A DNA stretch of 52,701 nt, taken from contig CAMMVQ010000006.1 of assembly GCA_946500425.1 (NCBI GenBank), forward strand, positions 1 through 52,701. Direction: 5' to 3'. Positions 18,351 to 29,500 of the stretch are shown piece by piece. This DNA is from an uncultured Mollicutes bacterium (GTDB taxonomy: Bacteria; Bacillota_I; Bacilli_A; RF39; UBA660). Every line of letters starts with the position of its first letter. Positions within the stretch are counted from its first letter, which is position 1. Both the position numbers and the translations under genes were made by a program. Below the pieces are notes generated by a model. That model saw only the letters and a list, made by a program, of their open reading frames with translations. It was not told where the DNA came from and did not search any database.

Positions 18351-18801
18351 CTTTTACCACCAACTGTTCATAACAAGATAATATTTGGTTTTGAATTATC
18401 AAAAGTGATTTTTCATCATCGGTTGCGTCAAGTAATTTTTCATATTCATTTAAGTTTTGGATGAATTCGTCATTTTTAATTCTTATTTTCTCAATTGTTA
18501 ATTTTAGTCCTTTAGCCTCATAAATATCCTTTATTTTTTGAGCGTTCTTTTGGCTTGTTGAGATTCCAACGTAAGCACTTATTTTTCCGTTTTCATTAAT
18601 AAATATATATCTTTCAGCACCAGTTACCTTCTCGGCCATTTCTTCTTCAGAAGCATAAGTTCCATACTTAACAGCATATACCAAGTCATCTATGCTTGCC
18701 ACTTGCTGCACCTCTAAGTTCTGGTATTGATCAAACGTAAGTTTTCCTAAAATCCCCCCTAAAACAAGTGCAACCAAAGCCCAAATAACGTTTTTTTTCA
18801 T
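18343..18801 (-). CDS. Membrane-anchored SPOR-like hypothetical protein
   Basis: N-terminal TM then repeat-like small domain (YAVKYGTYAS..., YVGISTSQKNAQKI). Confidence 0.5.
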   Translation of the reverse strand: MKKNVIWALVALVLGGILGKLTFDQYQNLEVQQVASIDDLVYAVKYGTYASEEEMAEKVTGAERYIFINENGKISAYVGISTSQKNAQKIKDIYEAKGLKLTIEKIRIKNDEFIQNLNEYEKLLDATDDEKSLLIIQNQILSCYEQLVVKDE

Positions 18802-18869
18802 TATGCATCACCTAAATACATATTAAGACATCGAAGTAAAAATAAGTGTCGAAAAAAAGAAACCTAGCA

Positions 18870-20186
18870 CTACATTTTAGGTTTCTTTTCTAATTTCTTT
18901 ACCTTGTCTTTTTTATTAGAATACGTATCTAAAAATTCTTTATAATGTGACAGCATTATTTTACACCGGTGCTCATCATAACTTATTATAATGTTTTTAT
19001 ATTTTTCAAACCAGCTTACCGCGTAGCTTCCATCTAAAAAGGTAACGTTACTTTCTTTTGAAAACTTATTTATCGGAAGGCACAAAAACTCGGCTACCTT
19101 GTTCTCAAAACCTTCCGGCAAAACAAAGTTTTTTTGTCTTAAAAACTCATTATACTGCCTTCTTATCTCTAAAGTATCTTTAGTTTCCTCCAAAAAAAGC
19201 TGCTCAAAATTCTGATAAAACCAAGTACTCATTACCATCCCGTTATAAAACCTAAGTTTGCTTGATTTTTCAAACTTATTATAACCTTCTTTTTTCATAA
19301 AAACAAATAATAAATCAGGATGATTATATCTTTCGTAAGCTTCAAACTGCCTTACGATTGCTTTGCAAGAAGGCGTGGTGGACTCAAAAATTCTTTTCTT
19401 ATGCTTTAAAAACCACGTTCTAAAACTTAGTCCATCAGGAAAACAAATATCCGTTTCTATGCTAAACTTATCAGGACTAGCGTAAGAAGAAAAATATTCT
19501 ACCCTTTGGCAAAATGCCTTCGGACTTAGAGTTTTTAAATAATAATTATATTGTTTTATCACGAGCAATGCTTCTTTTGTATTACTAGCCTTTATTTTAG
19601 GCAAGTTTTCTAAGAACCAAACACTTGTTAAAGTCCCATCTTTTAGGGTAAGCATGGATTCATAACTAAATTTATTAATGTCTTGGATGCTTAAAAAGTA
19701 TTTTAATTCTTGTTTGAACTCATAATCTGCTGATAAAATAGGTTCTGAGCCCATGATACAATATTTTTTATAATCTTTTTTTATCTCTTTAAAATAATAA
19801 TCATCAAGCAGAAAAACAACGTATTTATTTTTTGCAAACCATGGTCCCATTAAAACGCCATCACTAAAAGTGATTGATGAATTTTCATTAAATTTCTCTA
19901 GGTTATCAAGAAAAGAAAATTCATTTATCCGCCTGTCTAATTCTTCTGGGACATCACTTAAACACCTAATTTCTTCCTCGGTTATCTCGTAGTTCTTGTC
20001 CTCTTTTAATGCTTTTTCGTAGTCCGCTAGAACCCTTTTGCACCAAAAATCATTATGGTATAAACAGTAAATATAATGTTTGCAGAACCATTTTCTTGAG
20101 TTAAGGCCACGCTTAAACTTTTTACTAAGTGGCAAGGACACAAAAGCATTCGCTGATGCGATAAAGTTATCACTCAAATTAAACAT
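18870..20186 (-). CDS. Hypothetical protein with about six ~67-aa DG-x(5)-WF repeats
   Basis: Repeated [FL]xDGxxxxxWFxxNxxxI: FSDGVLMGPWF, LKDGTLTSVWF, FPDGLSFRTWF, FYNGMVMSTWF, FLDGSYAVSWF, and a degenerate first copy. Confidence 0.8.
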   Translation of the reverse strand: MFNLSDNFIASANAFVSLPLSKKFKRGLNSRKWFCKHYIYCLYHNDFWCKRVLADYEKALKEDKNYEITEEEIRCLSDVPEELDRRINEFSFLDNLEKFNENSSITFSDGVLMGPWFAKNKYVVFLLDDYYFKEIKKDYKKYCIMGSEPILSADYEFKQELKYFLSIQDINKFSYESMLTLKDGTLTSVWFLENLPKIKASNTKEALLVIKQYNYYLKTLSPKAFCQRVEYFSSYASPDKFSIETDICFPDGLSFRTWFLKHKKRIFESTTPSCKAIVRQFEAYERYNHPDLLFVFMKKEGYNKFEKSSKLRFYNGMVMSTWFYQNFEQLFLEETKDTLEIRRQYNEFLRQKNFVLPEGFENKVAEFLCLPINKFSKESNVTFLDGSYAVSWFEKYKNIIISYDEHRCKIMLSHYKEFLDTYSNKKDKVKKLEKKPKM

Positions 20187-20202
20187 CTTCTTTCTAATTA
20201 AG

Positions 20203-21207
20203 TTATATAAGTTTTGGTCTTAAAAAAACTTTGACCCCTTTTTTTATGTGTACTTTAATTAACGCGGGTTTAACTATTTTACAAAAACAAAGACCACTTA
20301 TAACAACGTCTGTTAAGGCTGGAACATCAAGTTCCATGGTGACCAAATCATTAAGCTTATCCTTGGTTTTGAGGTTAATTCTGTCTACGTTTAACGCGTT
20401 TGATAAATAAAGTGTAAAGCTATTTGCTTCGCCTTTTACGTAATCAATTCTGACGTAATTATCAATTATTAATGATTGCTCGGGCTTTATTTGATAAGTT
20501 TTTGGCTTTATTTCTTTCTTAGGAGAAATCTTTTTTATGTCTTTTAAAGAAACTTTAGTCAAATAATTATCTTCCATAACAAGTCCTGGGGTATCAACTA
20601 AAGTTATCTCATCATTTATCTTAACCTTTAATAAATCAAGGGTGGTTGCGGGAAACACGCTTGTTGTAACCTCGTAAGAAGAATTAGAGTATGATTTTAC
20701 CATGGCATTAATAAGGGTACTTTTACCAGCGTTAGTGCTACCAACTAAGTATACCTCATCTTTATTTTTATACTTTTTAATAAGACTTAGTAAAGCATCT
20801 AAATTATAATTTTTAACACTACTAACAAAAATGGTCGTAATAATGTTTAAGTTATAATTCTGAGTCAAATAAGAAAGAAGTTTGCTTTCCTTAACCGACT
20901 TAGGTAACAAATCTTTTTTAGTAATAACAAGAATAACATTTCCACCAAACTCGTTAATGGTCTTAAGCATAGAATCAAGGTTTAACACGTCGCAAACAAA
21001 AAGGATTAAATTATCCTTCTTTTTTACGCCTTCAAAAACGTTTTGATATTCCTTTATATCTTTTTTTACAACCTGATAATCCCCATAATTTTTGATTCTA
21101 AAACATCTTTTACAAAGATAAGTACCTTCTAATTGCTCTACGTATCCAGCTTTATTAGCGTCATCACTTTGAAGTGGCACGCCACATCCAAGACATTTTT
21201 TAATCAT
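20203..21207 (-). CDS. yqeH: Ribosome biogenesis GTPase YqeH
   Basis: CLGCGVPLQ...CKRCFRI Zn finger, circularly permuted GTPase motifs (ITKKDLLP, GSTNAGKSTLIN, DTPGL). Confidence 0.92.
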   Translation of the reverse strand: MIKKCLGCGVPLQSDDANKAGYVEQLEGTYLCKRCFRIKNYGDYQVVKKDIKEYQNVFEGVKKKDNLILFVCDVLNLDSMLKTINEFGGNVILVITKKDLLPKSVKESKLLSYLTQNYNLNIITTIFVSSVKNYNLDALLSLIKKYKNKDEVYLVGSTNAGKSTLINAMVKSYSNSSYEVTTSVFPATTLDLLKVKINDEITLVDTPGLVMEDNYLTKVSLKDIKKISPKKEIKPKTYQIKPEQSLIIDNYVRIDYVKGEANSFTLYLSNALNVDRINLKTKDKLNDLVTMELDVPALTDVVISGLCFCKIVKPALIKVHIKKGVKVFLRPKLI

Positions 21208-21721
21208 AATACTTCCCCTTTTTTAAAGTGCCTTTCTTATTAAAATACTTGAAGATTTTTTCTTCTATTTTTCGGTTAAACCAAGTTTCTCGCTCATCTA
21301 TTTTACTTAAAGGTTCAACTAAAACGGTTGTAATTCCCATCAAGTTTCCTCCTTGTACGTCCGTTAACAATTGATCTCCAATTGCTGCTACCTCACTTTT
21401 TTTATAACCATACTTCTTTAAAATGTAACGGTACTTATAAGAAAGTGGTTTTAAAGAAACGCATGCGATATCAACGTTATAATAGTTCCCAAACTTACTT
21501 ACCCTTTTCTTAAAGTTATTAGAAAATAATACTATTCTAAAATCTTTTTTTAACTTATCAAACAATTTTTTCACCTTACTAGACAAAACTATTTCTTTAG
21601 CGGGAGAAATAGTATTATCAAGGTCAAACAGCAAACACTTAATATTTTTCTTCTTCAATTTATCATAATTTATGGTAAAGATACTTTTCTGATAAACATC
21701 TGGTATAAACCTCTTTAACAT
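21200..21721 (-). CDS. yqeG: YqeG family HAD phosphatase
   Basis: LLFDLDNTISP, AIGDQLLTDVQGGN; adjacent to yqeH. Confidence 0.9.
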   Translation of the reverse strand: MLKRFIPDVYQKSIFTINYDKLKKKNIKCLLFDLDNTISPAKEIVLSSKVKKLFDKLKKDFRIVLFSNNFKKRVSKFGNYYNVDIACVSLKPLSYKYRYILKKYGYKKSEVAAIGDQLLTDVQGGNLMGITTVLVEPLSKIDERETWFNRKIEEKIFKYFNKKGTLKKGKYYD

Positions 21722-22614
21722 TAATTATCTCCTTTCTTATTAAATAATTTAGTTTTATCATACATTAAACTTCTTTTTTTCATGTAATAACTTTCCATGT
21801 ATTCATCATAAGTCATCAAATAATTATACTTTTTATCATACTTACCGTTATCTACGTAAACCTTATTTAGCTTTATCGTTTTACTAGAAAATTTATATGC
21901 CATGTAAAATAAGCAACCCATTATGATGATAATAGGTAAAAACTGGAATATGAAAAGTTGAATACTACTGTTATAATCAACCTTAATGCTTCCTAAAGAA
22001 CTCATTAAAACGTTAAAGGTCCCGTGAACCAAAGAAGGAATTAAAATGGCTAATAAAAAGTTTATTTTTCTTTTTCTCTTATCCTTGGAAAAATTTCCAA
22101 TGGAAACAAAGTATCCTATTATGATTCCACATATAACGTGAAGTGGAATCGTAGTAAAATCCCTCATTAAAGATAAACTTATACTTTCAGAAATAGTATT
22201 TTCAGAAAAAGCATACATAACGTTTTCTAAACCAGCAAAAGAAAGTGCAATTAAAGCCATATAAACTATCCCATCATATATATCATCATAATACTTGTTA
22301 TCAAAAATAAACAAGAAAAATATGGCTATTTTAGATAATTCTTCAATGAACGCCCAAACGTACGTAAGAATAACATTATTTGAAAAAAAGGGCATCACAA
22401 GATTTTCTACGTATCCTGCTAAAGCTACTGTTAAAATTCCAGATAACACGCATAAAATAGTATTTTTAGCAGGTTCCTTACTTTTTTTATCAGTGTAAAG
22501 AACAAACCAAATTAAAAGTAGCGTTGGAACAAGCGAAACAAATAAAACTATTAGTCTCTCATAAAAATAATAGTAATTATTAAACAAATCAAAGTTTATG
22601 CTTATATCAACCAT
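21721..22614 (-). CDS. PrsW family intramembrane metalloprotease
   Basis: FIEELSKI and HGTFN motifs, multi-TM. Confidence 0.8.
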   Translation of the reverse strand: MVDISINFDLFNNYYYFYERLIVLFVSLVPTLLLIWFVLYTDKKSKEPAKNTILCVLSGILTVALAGYVENLVMPFFSNNVILTYVWAFIEELSKIAIFFLFIFDNKYYDDIYDGIVYMALIALSFAGLENVMYAFSENTISESISLSLMRDFTTIPLHVICGIIIGYFVSIGNFSKDKRKRKINFLLAILIPSLVHGTFNVLMSSLGSIKVDYNSSIQLFIFQFLPIIIIMGCLFYMAYKFSSKTIKLNKVYVDNGKYDKKYNYLMTYDEYMESYYMKKRSLMYDKTKLFNKKGDN

Positions 22615-22623
22615 ATTAAAATC

Positions 22624-22884
22624 CTAATCTAAGAAAAATAGTTTCAAACTAACCGTTCTAACGCTTCCGTCGTCAGTTACTTTAATGTTATACAATAATT
22701 CATTATAAACCGTAACCACATCATTTTCACTTTTTCCAAAACTTATTGTTGGCTCTTTTTTATTGGTAACTTCACCATATGATACTAACGCTAATACCGT
22801 GTTTAAAATAGCAAGCAAAATTATTATAACCACACTGATATTTATCACTTTTTTTAAAGCTTTATTTTCTTTTTTATCTTTCAT
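22624..22884 (-). CDS. Small single-TM hypothetical protein
   Basis: 86 aa ORF, N-terminal TM. Confidence 0.5.
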   Translation of the reverse strand: MKDKKENKALKKVINISVVIIILLAILNTVLALVSYGEVTNKKEPTISFGKSENDVVTVYNELLYNIKVTDDGSVRTVSLKLFFLD

Positions 22885-23003
22885 TTTCCCATCCCTTTAC
22901 CAGTTTTAATTATAACATAAACCGCCTGCATTTTATAGTATTAAAAACATTTAAGTCCTTAAATAAACATTAATTGTCATATAATTTATCAGGAGTGATT
23001 ATT

Positions 23004-23708
23004 TTGTTTTTAAGTATTTTAACAGAAATATTAAAAGGTTTTCTAATTGGAACTGGCAGTTACGGTAGCAAAACCTTTCCCGACCCACTAACTAAAGAGG
23101 AAGAAGAAGTTTTAATTAAAAAGATGCTTGACAAGGATAAGGACGCAAGAAATAAATTGATTGAACATAACTTAAGATTGGTTGCCCACATAGTAAAAAA
23201 ATATGATAACGGCAAAGAAGATATTGATGATTTAATCAGTATTGGTACGATAGGACTAATAAAAGGAATAGATACCTTTTCAAACAAGAACGGAACCAGA
23301 CTTACAACGTACGCAGCAAGGTGCATTGAAAATGAGATTTTAATGTTTTTCAGGTCAAATAAAAAGAATTCTAAAAACATAAGTATAAATGATTCGGTTG
23401 GCTTTGATAAAGATGGAAACGAAATTTCTTTCGTTGACGTACTTAAAACCCCAAACCCAGACTACGTGGATGACATAACCTTAAAGGATAACATAAAATT
23501 ATTATATCAATACATTGACGTTTTAAGCGAACGCGAAAAAGATATTATAATTAAAAGATACGGACTTTTCAACACTAAGGAAATGACCCAAAAGGAAATC
23601 GCATCAGACTTTAAAATTTCAAGAAGCTATGTATCGAGAATTGAAAAAAGGGCCTTAACCAAGATGTTAAGAGAGTTTATAAGAAACAACAAAAAAGCGC
23701 AAGACTAA
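23004..23708 (+). CDS. sigK: Sporulation sigma factor SigK precursor (intact, no intervening element)
   Basis: NKLIEHNLRLVAHIVKKYDN, DLISIGTIGLIKGIDTF, RLTTYAARCIENEILM, ISRSYVSRIEKRAL; TTG start 23004 with SD aggag; pro-sequence present. Confidence 0.9.
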   Translation: MFLSILTEILKGFLIGTGSYGSKTFPDPLTKEEEEVLIKKMLDKDKDARNKLIEHNLRLVAHIVKKYDNGKEDIDDLISIGTIGLIKGIDTFSNKNGTRLTTYAARCIENEILMFFRSNKKNSKNISINDSVGFDKDGNEISFVDVLKTPNPDYVDDITLKDNIKLLYQYIDVLSEREKDIIIKRYGLFNTKEMTQKEIASDFKISRSYVSRIEKRALTKMLREFIRNNKKAQD

Positions 23709-23730
23709 TCTTTGTCTTGTGCTTTTTATT
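23696..23730 (+). terminator. Terminator after sigK
   Basis: AGCGCAAGAC-taatcttt-GTCTTGTGCTTTTT. Confidence 0.7.
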
Positions 23731-24835
23731 ATTTTCTAGCAACGTATATTATGCCACCAATAAGTCCAAACGCAACGATTGATAACCCCATTATTATAAG
23801 TGGATTTTTTTCTTCCGTTACATTATCATTATTGTTTTCCTTGTCTTTTTTATTTTCTTCCTTTGATATGGTTATCGTGTACTCTTTTTTAGAACCATCA
23901 GGTGCCGTAACTAATATTCTGACTTTGGAGCCATCCTTTAAGTTGTCATTTCCGGTTATTGTCACTTGGGAATCTTCGTCTACCGCAACGTAATCAAAGG
24001 TTAATTTTTCTATGTCTTTATCAAGTTTAATGGTGTATTTATATTTATTTTGGTCAAATTCAAAATCAGGAACTTCTTTTATTGTTAGCGACGATAATGA
24101 AGCATCACCCGCTAGCGCTTCTTTTCGAATGTTTAAAGTATAGGATAACCTACTTCCATCTTCAGCCGTAACGGTAATTATTATCCGGTTATTTTCTCCT
24201 TCAACCAGCTCCTCAGAAGCGTTATTACTAATTACCATGTTAGCTTTATCGCTGCTCATCGTTGCGTTTATGTTTACCGTCGAAACATCTCCACTTACGG
24301 TTGCTGAATACTCATAAACGTTCGACCTAAAACCAGGTGAAAGTACTACCACGTCACCACCATCAGTCGTAACTTCCAAACTTCTTAAAGTGGCATCATT
24401 TGACTTTTGAGCTGGCGCTTGTGTTGTGGTAGTTTGCTGTTGCGTGGTCGTGGTCGTACTTGATTGAACGTTTTTCTTTACGGTCACATAAACAGAATCT
24501 GTTACATCACTTTGACCCTCATCAGTTAACGAAAAAGAAATCGTCTTATCCTGCTCTAACCTTACGTTTTTAACCTTAAAATTGATACTACATGGTATTT
24601 TATCTAACATAACCGAAGAACCATTACCACAAGAGTTAGACTCAACACTTAAAATCGATGAGTCATAACTAAGAATGTAACCGCTATTAGAGCCCGGATT
24701 AGAAATACTAAGAGAAAAAGAATCACCCACGTTAACCGTTGTTTTATTAGCAGTTAAAGTTGCTGCTTTAGCACCCATAACACAAGCAAAAACACTAAAC
24801 ATAAAAATGGTAAAACCAAATAATACTCTTCTCAT
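23729..24835 (-). CDS. Cadherin-like beta-sandwich domain membrane-anchored protein
   Basis: Signal peptide, SLEVTTDGG...LSPGF...YSATVSGDV repeats, C-terminal TM. Confidence 0.7.
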   Translation of the reverse strand: MRRVLFGFTIFMFSVFACVMGAKAATLTANKTTVNVGDSFSLSISNPGSNSGYILSYDSSILSVESNSCGNGSSVMLDKIPCSINFKVKNVRLEQDKTISFSLTDEGQSDVTDSVYVTVKKNVQSSTTTTTQQQTTTTQAPAQKSNDATLRSLEVTTDGGDVVVLSPGFRSNVYEYSATVSGDVSTVNINATMSSDKANMVISNNASEELVEGENNRIIITVTAEDGSRLSYTLNIRKEALAGDASLSSLTIKEVPDFEFDQNKYKYTIKLDKDIEKLTFDYVAVDEDSQVTITGNDNLKDGSKVRILVTAPDGSKKEYTITISKEENKKDKENNNDNVTEEKNPLIIMGLSIVAFGLIGGIIYVARK

Positions 24836-24985
24836 CTTTACACCTCTTCTATTCTAGTTATAATTTTAATATAAAAGAACGAATAAGTCAACGTAAGAAC
24901 ATAACAATATAATTTTATTCCTAAAAACAAGTAGTTATAAAATAATTCTTTAATTCAAAAACAATTATTCTAATAATTGGACACG

Positions 24986-26524
24986 TTAATTCCGTATTTT
25001 TGATTTATTTTGTTTTCTATATGCTATTATTTCCTTTTTTCTTTTTTCCGGATTATCCATGTAATCAGAAAAACATTCCATACTCTTTAAACATCTCAAC
25101 TTTTTAAGCGCTCTATTTTCTATTTTACGAACACGTTCATAAGTAATGCCAAAATATTCTCCCGTTTCCCTAAGGGTAAACTCTTTTCCATTATAAAAGC
25201 CATATCTTAATTTTAAAACTTCAATTTCTCTTTTTGTTAACCCGGCAGCCTCAAACATTGACGCTATTTCATTTTTTAAAACAGCTTTAAGTGCTAAGCC
25301 CTCAACGTCTTCATCTAATGACTGAAGCGCATAAAAGTTTTCTTCCTCGTTTCTTAATGTGTAATCAAAATCAACCAACTCTTGTTCTAACATTTTAAGA
25401 TTTTTTATTTCTTTAGAATCTTTTCCTAGTACGGTTGCAACTTCAATGTCGGTAGGTTCTCTATTCATTTTCTCTCTTAAAAGTTCATACGTTTTTTTAT
25501 AATTAAATAAATTTTCTTCTTGATTTACTGGAATTTTAATCATTCTTCTTTTATTTTCTATAGCTCTTATAATAACGCGATGAATTTTGAATGATATATA
25601 TAACATAAATTCTCCACCTTTTTTATAATCATAACTATTTATGGCCTCTATAAGTGCTATGTTTCCATCTTGAACCAAATCAAGAAAATCCATTCCAGAA
25701 CTTTCATATTTTTTTGCAATTTTTATAACCAATTTTAAGTTTTCTTCTACCAATAATTTTTTAGCAGCTTGATCATCATTTTCAGCCGCCCTAATTAATA
25801 ATTCTTTTTCATTCACATTTGATAATGAAGCTTTTCTTACATCACTTAAATAAGTGTTTAATAAATTATTTGACTCCTCTAATTTAATGTTCTTACAAGC
25901 ATTTATTTTAATGTTTTTCAATACGCAATAGCAAGCAATAAGATCATTAATATTATTACCATAAATAAGGCTTTCCTCATCAAGCGTACCATCTGGCATC
26001 ACAATTTCATAAACAACCTTTGATAACACTTCAAAAAGCTTATTACTCCCGTTTATAATACCAATCATTTCATCACGACTTAAGACCAATTTATATCTTT
26101 GTAAAAGTTTATCTATTTTCCTTAGTTCTCCTAAGTTCTCATTAAAAGAAGACATAACACTAACCCTTGTATTAATAAAGAGTTTAAGAAGTTCAATAGG
26201 TTTAGTTAAAAACATGTCATAAACAAGCTTATCCACGTATGAATTAGCTTTCTGTTTAAGTGATAAGGCTAATAGATTTGCGTTTTCATCAAGGTTTTTC
26301 AAATCATCGGCTATAATATCGTTGACAATACTTCTTATTTCTTCGTAACTAAAATTTAAGTAATCGTATTTATTCCTTAACCTACTTATAATAATTCTTT
26401 CTATTTTTTGAAAGAAAATAGCTTTATAATATAAGTAAACACCATCATTATTATGCATATAAATCATCTCACTAACTTTTAAATTAATTGCTATATTATC
26501 AGTAAAGACTCTTCTTGTCAACAT
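24986..26524 (-). CDS. Sigma-70 family factor with a ~240-aa N-terminal extension
   Basis: DLVQDGNIALIEAINSYDYKKG, IKIPVNQEEN, REIEVLKLRYGF...RVRKIENRALKKLR; N-terminal part unrecognised. Confidence 0.8.
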   Translation of the reverse strand: MLTRRVFTDNIAINLKVSEMIYMHNNDGVYLYYKAIFFQKIERIIISRLRNKYDYLNFSYEEIRSIVNDIIADDLKNLDENANLLALSLKQKANSYVDKLVYDMFLTKPIELLKLFINTRVSVMSSFNENLGELRKIDKLLQRYKLVLSRDEMIGIINGSNKLFEVLSKVVYEIVMPDGTLDEESLIYGNNINDLIACYCVLKNIKINACKNIKLEESNNLLNTYLSDVRKASLSNVNEKELLIRAAENDDQAAKKLLVEENLKLVIKIAKKYESSGMDFLDLVQDGNIALIEAINSYDYKKGGEFMLYISFKIHRVIIRAIENKRRMIKIPVNQEENLFNYKKTYELLREKMNREPTDIEVATVLGKDSKEIKNLKMLEQELVDFDYTLRNEEENFYALQSLDEDVEGLALKAVLKNEIASMFEAAGLTKREIEVLKLRYGFYNGKEFTLRETGEYFGITYERVRKIENRALKKLRCLKSMECFSDYMDNPEKRKKEIIAYRKQNKSKIRN

Positions 26525-26544
26525 AAATAAAAAGCCTTGTATCG

Positions 26545-29500
26545 CTACAAAGCTTTTTCTACGTCAAGCATAACACTCATGCCATTTAAATCATAAGTAT
26601 CTTTTAAGTTATCTTTCTTTATTATTTGAACACTTAAAGTTTCTTCTTTTATCATTTCTTCAAAATCATTTATTACCTTATCAAATTTTTCATCTGCCTG
26701 ATAATATAAATTGATTCTGTCCGAAACATCAAAATCTTTATTTTTTCTTAGGTTTTGAACTTTAGAAATAAGTTCCCTTGTAATTCCTTCGTTAATTAAA
26801 TCTTCTGTCAAATTAGTGTTAAGAATTATAAAGTTATTTCCATCTTTTCTGGTGTCATAACCTTCTTTTGCAGATACTCTTACATCTATCATTTCACTTG
26901 TTATGTCAAATAATTCCCCGTCCACCGTTATGGTTAAAGGCTCTCCATTTTCAAGAAACTGAACGTCTTCGTTGGTTAGCTTCTTTAATTCTTCCGCATA
27001 AAGTTTTACTTTAGGTCCAAATATTTTACCTACTATTTTAAAGTTTGGTTTTACTTCAAAATTCATGTACTTAGATAAATCTGTAATGTAAGTTACTTTC
27101 TTAACGTTTAACTCTTCTTTTATTAATTCTTCTAAATCACCAATTAACTCTTTATTTTTACCATCAATTAAAACTTCGCTAATTGGTTGTCTTACCTTTA
27201 TTTTAACTTCCTCTCTTGCGTTTCTACCAAGTGAAATTAAGTCTCTTACTAAGTCCATTTTATTTTCTATTCTATCGTCTACAAGTGATAAATCAGCCAT
27301 TGGAAAGTCACTTAGGTGAACTGATACTTCATCGGTCAATTTAGTGTATACTTCTTCAGCCGTGTAAGATGCGATTGGTGCGATTATCTTACATAATCCT
27401 ATTAATACTTCATAAGTAGTTTTATAAACTGCTTTTTTGCTATCATCAAAAGTACTAGACCAAAATCTACGTCTGGTTCTTCTTATGTACCAGTTTGATA
27501 AATCTTCACTTACAAAATCAGTTACACTTCTAACTACCCTGGTCAAATCATATTCATCATATGCTTTAGTTACATAATCTAGTAGTTTATTATATTTTGA
27601 TATTAACCACTTATCTATTTCTTCTAATTTATCATAAGGAACTTCAAAACCTCTTGGGTCAACGTTATCAGTATTAGCATATAACGCAAAGAAAGAATAC
27701 GTGTTTTTAAAGGTATTAAAGAATTTTGAGTAAACCTCTTTTAGACCATCTTCATCAAATTTAATTGGTGTCCAAACAGGAGAAACATAAGGTAAATACC
27801 ACCTTATTGGGTCTGCTCCATTTTTCTTTATAAGACCAAATGGTTCAATTGAGTTTCCCCTTGATTTATGCATCTTTTGACCATTTTTATCAAGCAATAA
27901 ATCATTTACTAAAACGTTTTTATACGGACTTTTACCAGTTACGAAAACACTAATTACCAAAAGCGAGTAAAACCATCCTCTTGTTTGGTCAATTCCTTCT
28001 GCAATAAAGTCTGCTGGGAATTGTTCTTCCCATAACGCTTGGTTTTCAAACGGATAATGATACTGCGCGAAAGGCATAGAACCACTATCAAACCAGCAGT
28101 CAATAACGTCAGGAACACGGCTCATTTCCTTACCACATTTTGGGCACTTTAAGTGTATGTCATCAACGTAAGGGCGATGTAATTCTATCTTTTCATCAAT
28201 GTTTTCTACTGCCTTTTCGATTAGCTCCTTTCTAGAACCAATCATTTCTTCATGTCCACAAGAACACCGCCACAAAGGAAGTGGTGTTCCCCAGTATCTT
28301 TGTCTTGAAATAGCCCAGTCTTTTAATTCTTCTAACCAGTTTCCAAAACGCTTTTCACCAACGTAAGAAGGATACCAATTAACCTTGTTGTTTTCTTCTA
28401 TTATTTTATCTTTTATTTTCGTTACCTCAAGGTAAAATGATGGTTTTGAATAATATAAAAGTGGTGATTTACACCTCCAGCAATGTGGATAGTTATGAAC
28501 CATTCTTTGCTTTTTAAATAGCTTGTCATTTTCTTTTAAGTACTTAATAACTTCTAAATCCGCATCAAATACCCTCATACCTTTCCATGGTCCATCTGTA
28601 TAACATCCATCTTCTCCAACCGGGTTTAAATATGGTAAATTATACTTTTTACCAACGTTAGCATCATCCTCACCAAAAGCAGGTGCAAGGTGAACCACTC
28701 CAGTACCATCTTCCATGGTAACATAAGTATCACAAGTAACATAAAATGCTTTCTTATCAACCTTTAAGAATGGTAATAACTGTTCATACTCAGTATATTC
28801 TAAATCGCTTCCCTTAAACTCTTCTAAAACGTTTACCTCATCACCTAACACTTTATTCATTAAAGCTTTAGCTAATATAAAGTTATATCCTTTAGATTCT
28901 ACTTTAACATAAGTTTCATTAGGATTAACACATAGAGCTACGTTTGCGATTAAAGTCCATGGAGTTGTTGTCCAAACAAGAAAATAACAATTTTCATTCT
29001 TTAATTTCATCGGAACTATTACGGTATCAACCGAAACTTCCTTGTATCCTTGCGCTACTTCATGCGAAGCTAGTGATGTTCCGCACCTTGGGCAATAAGG
29101 TGTTATCTTAACTCCCTCATAAAATAAGCCTTCATCAAAGAACTTCTTTAATATCCACCATTCAGTTTCTATATAATCATTTTTATATGTTATATAAGAA
29201 TCCTTAGTATCAATGAATTGTCCCATCTCATCAGTAAGTCTAGTGAATGCTTCTTCGTTTTTCCATACCGCTTCACGGCACTTTTTATTAAATGCTTCGA
29301 TACCATATTTTTCAATGTCTTTTTTCCCTTCAAAGCCAAGTTCTTTTTCTACTTGAACTTCAACCGGAAGACCGTGCGTATCCCAACCTATTTTTCTTAG
29401 TACTCTTTTTCCCTTCATGGTTTGATATTTACAAAAAGCATCTTTAAGAAATTTAGCAACCATGTGATGAACACCAGGATTACCATTTGCCGTTGCAGGG

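Noticed and set aside
23060-23380. 106-aa minus-strand ORF
   Set aside because: Antisense to sigK; shadow ORF
23004-23708. Possible skin-type interruption of sigK
   Set aside because: The ORF is continuous through all conserved regions
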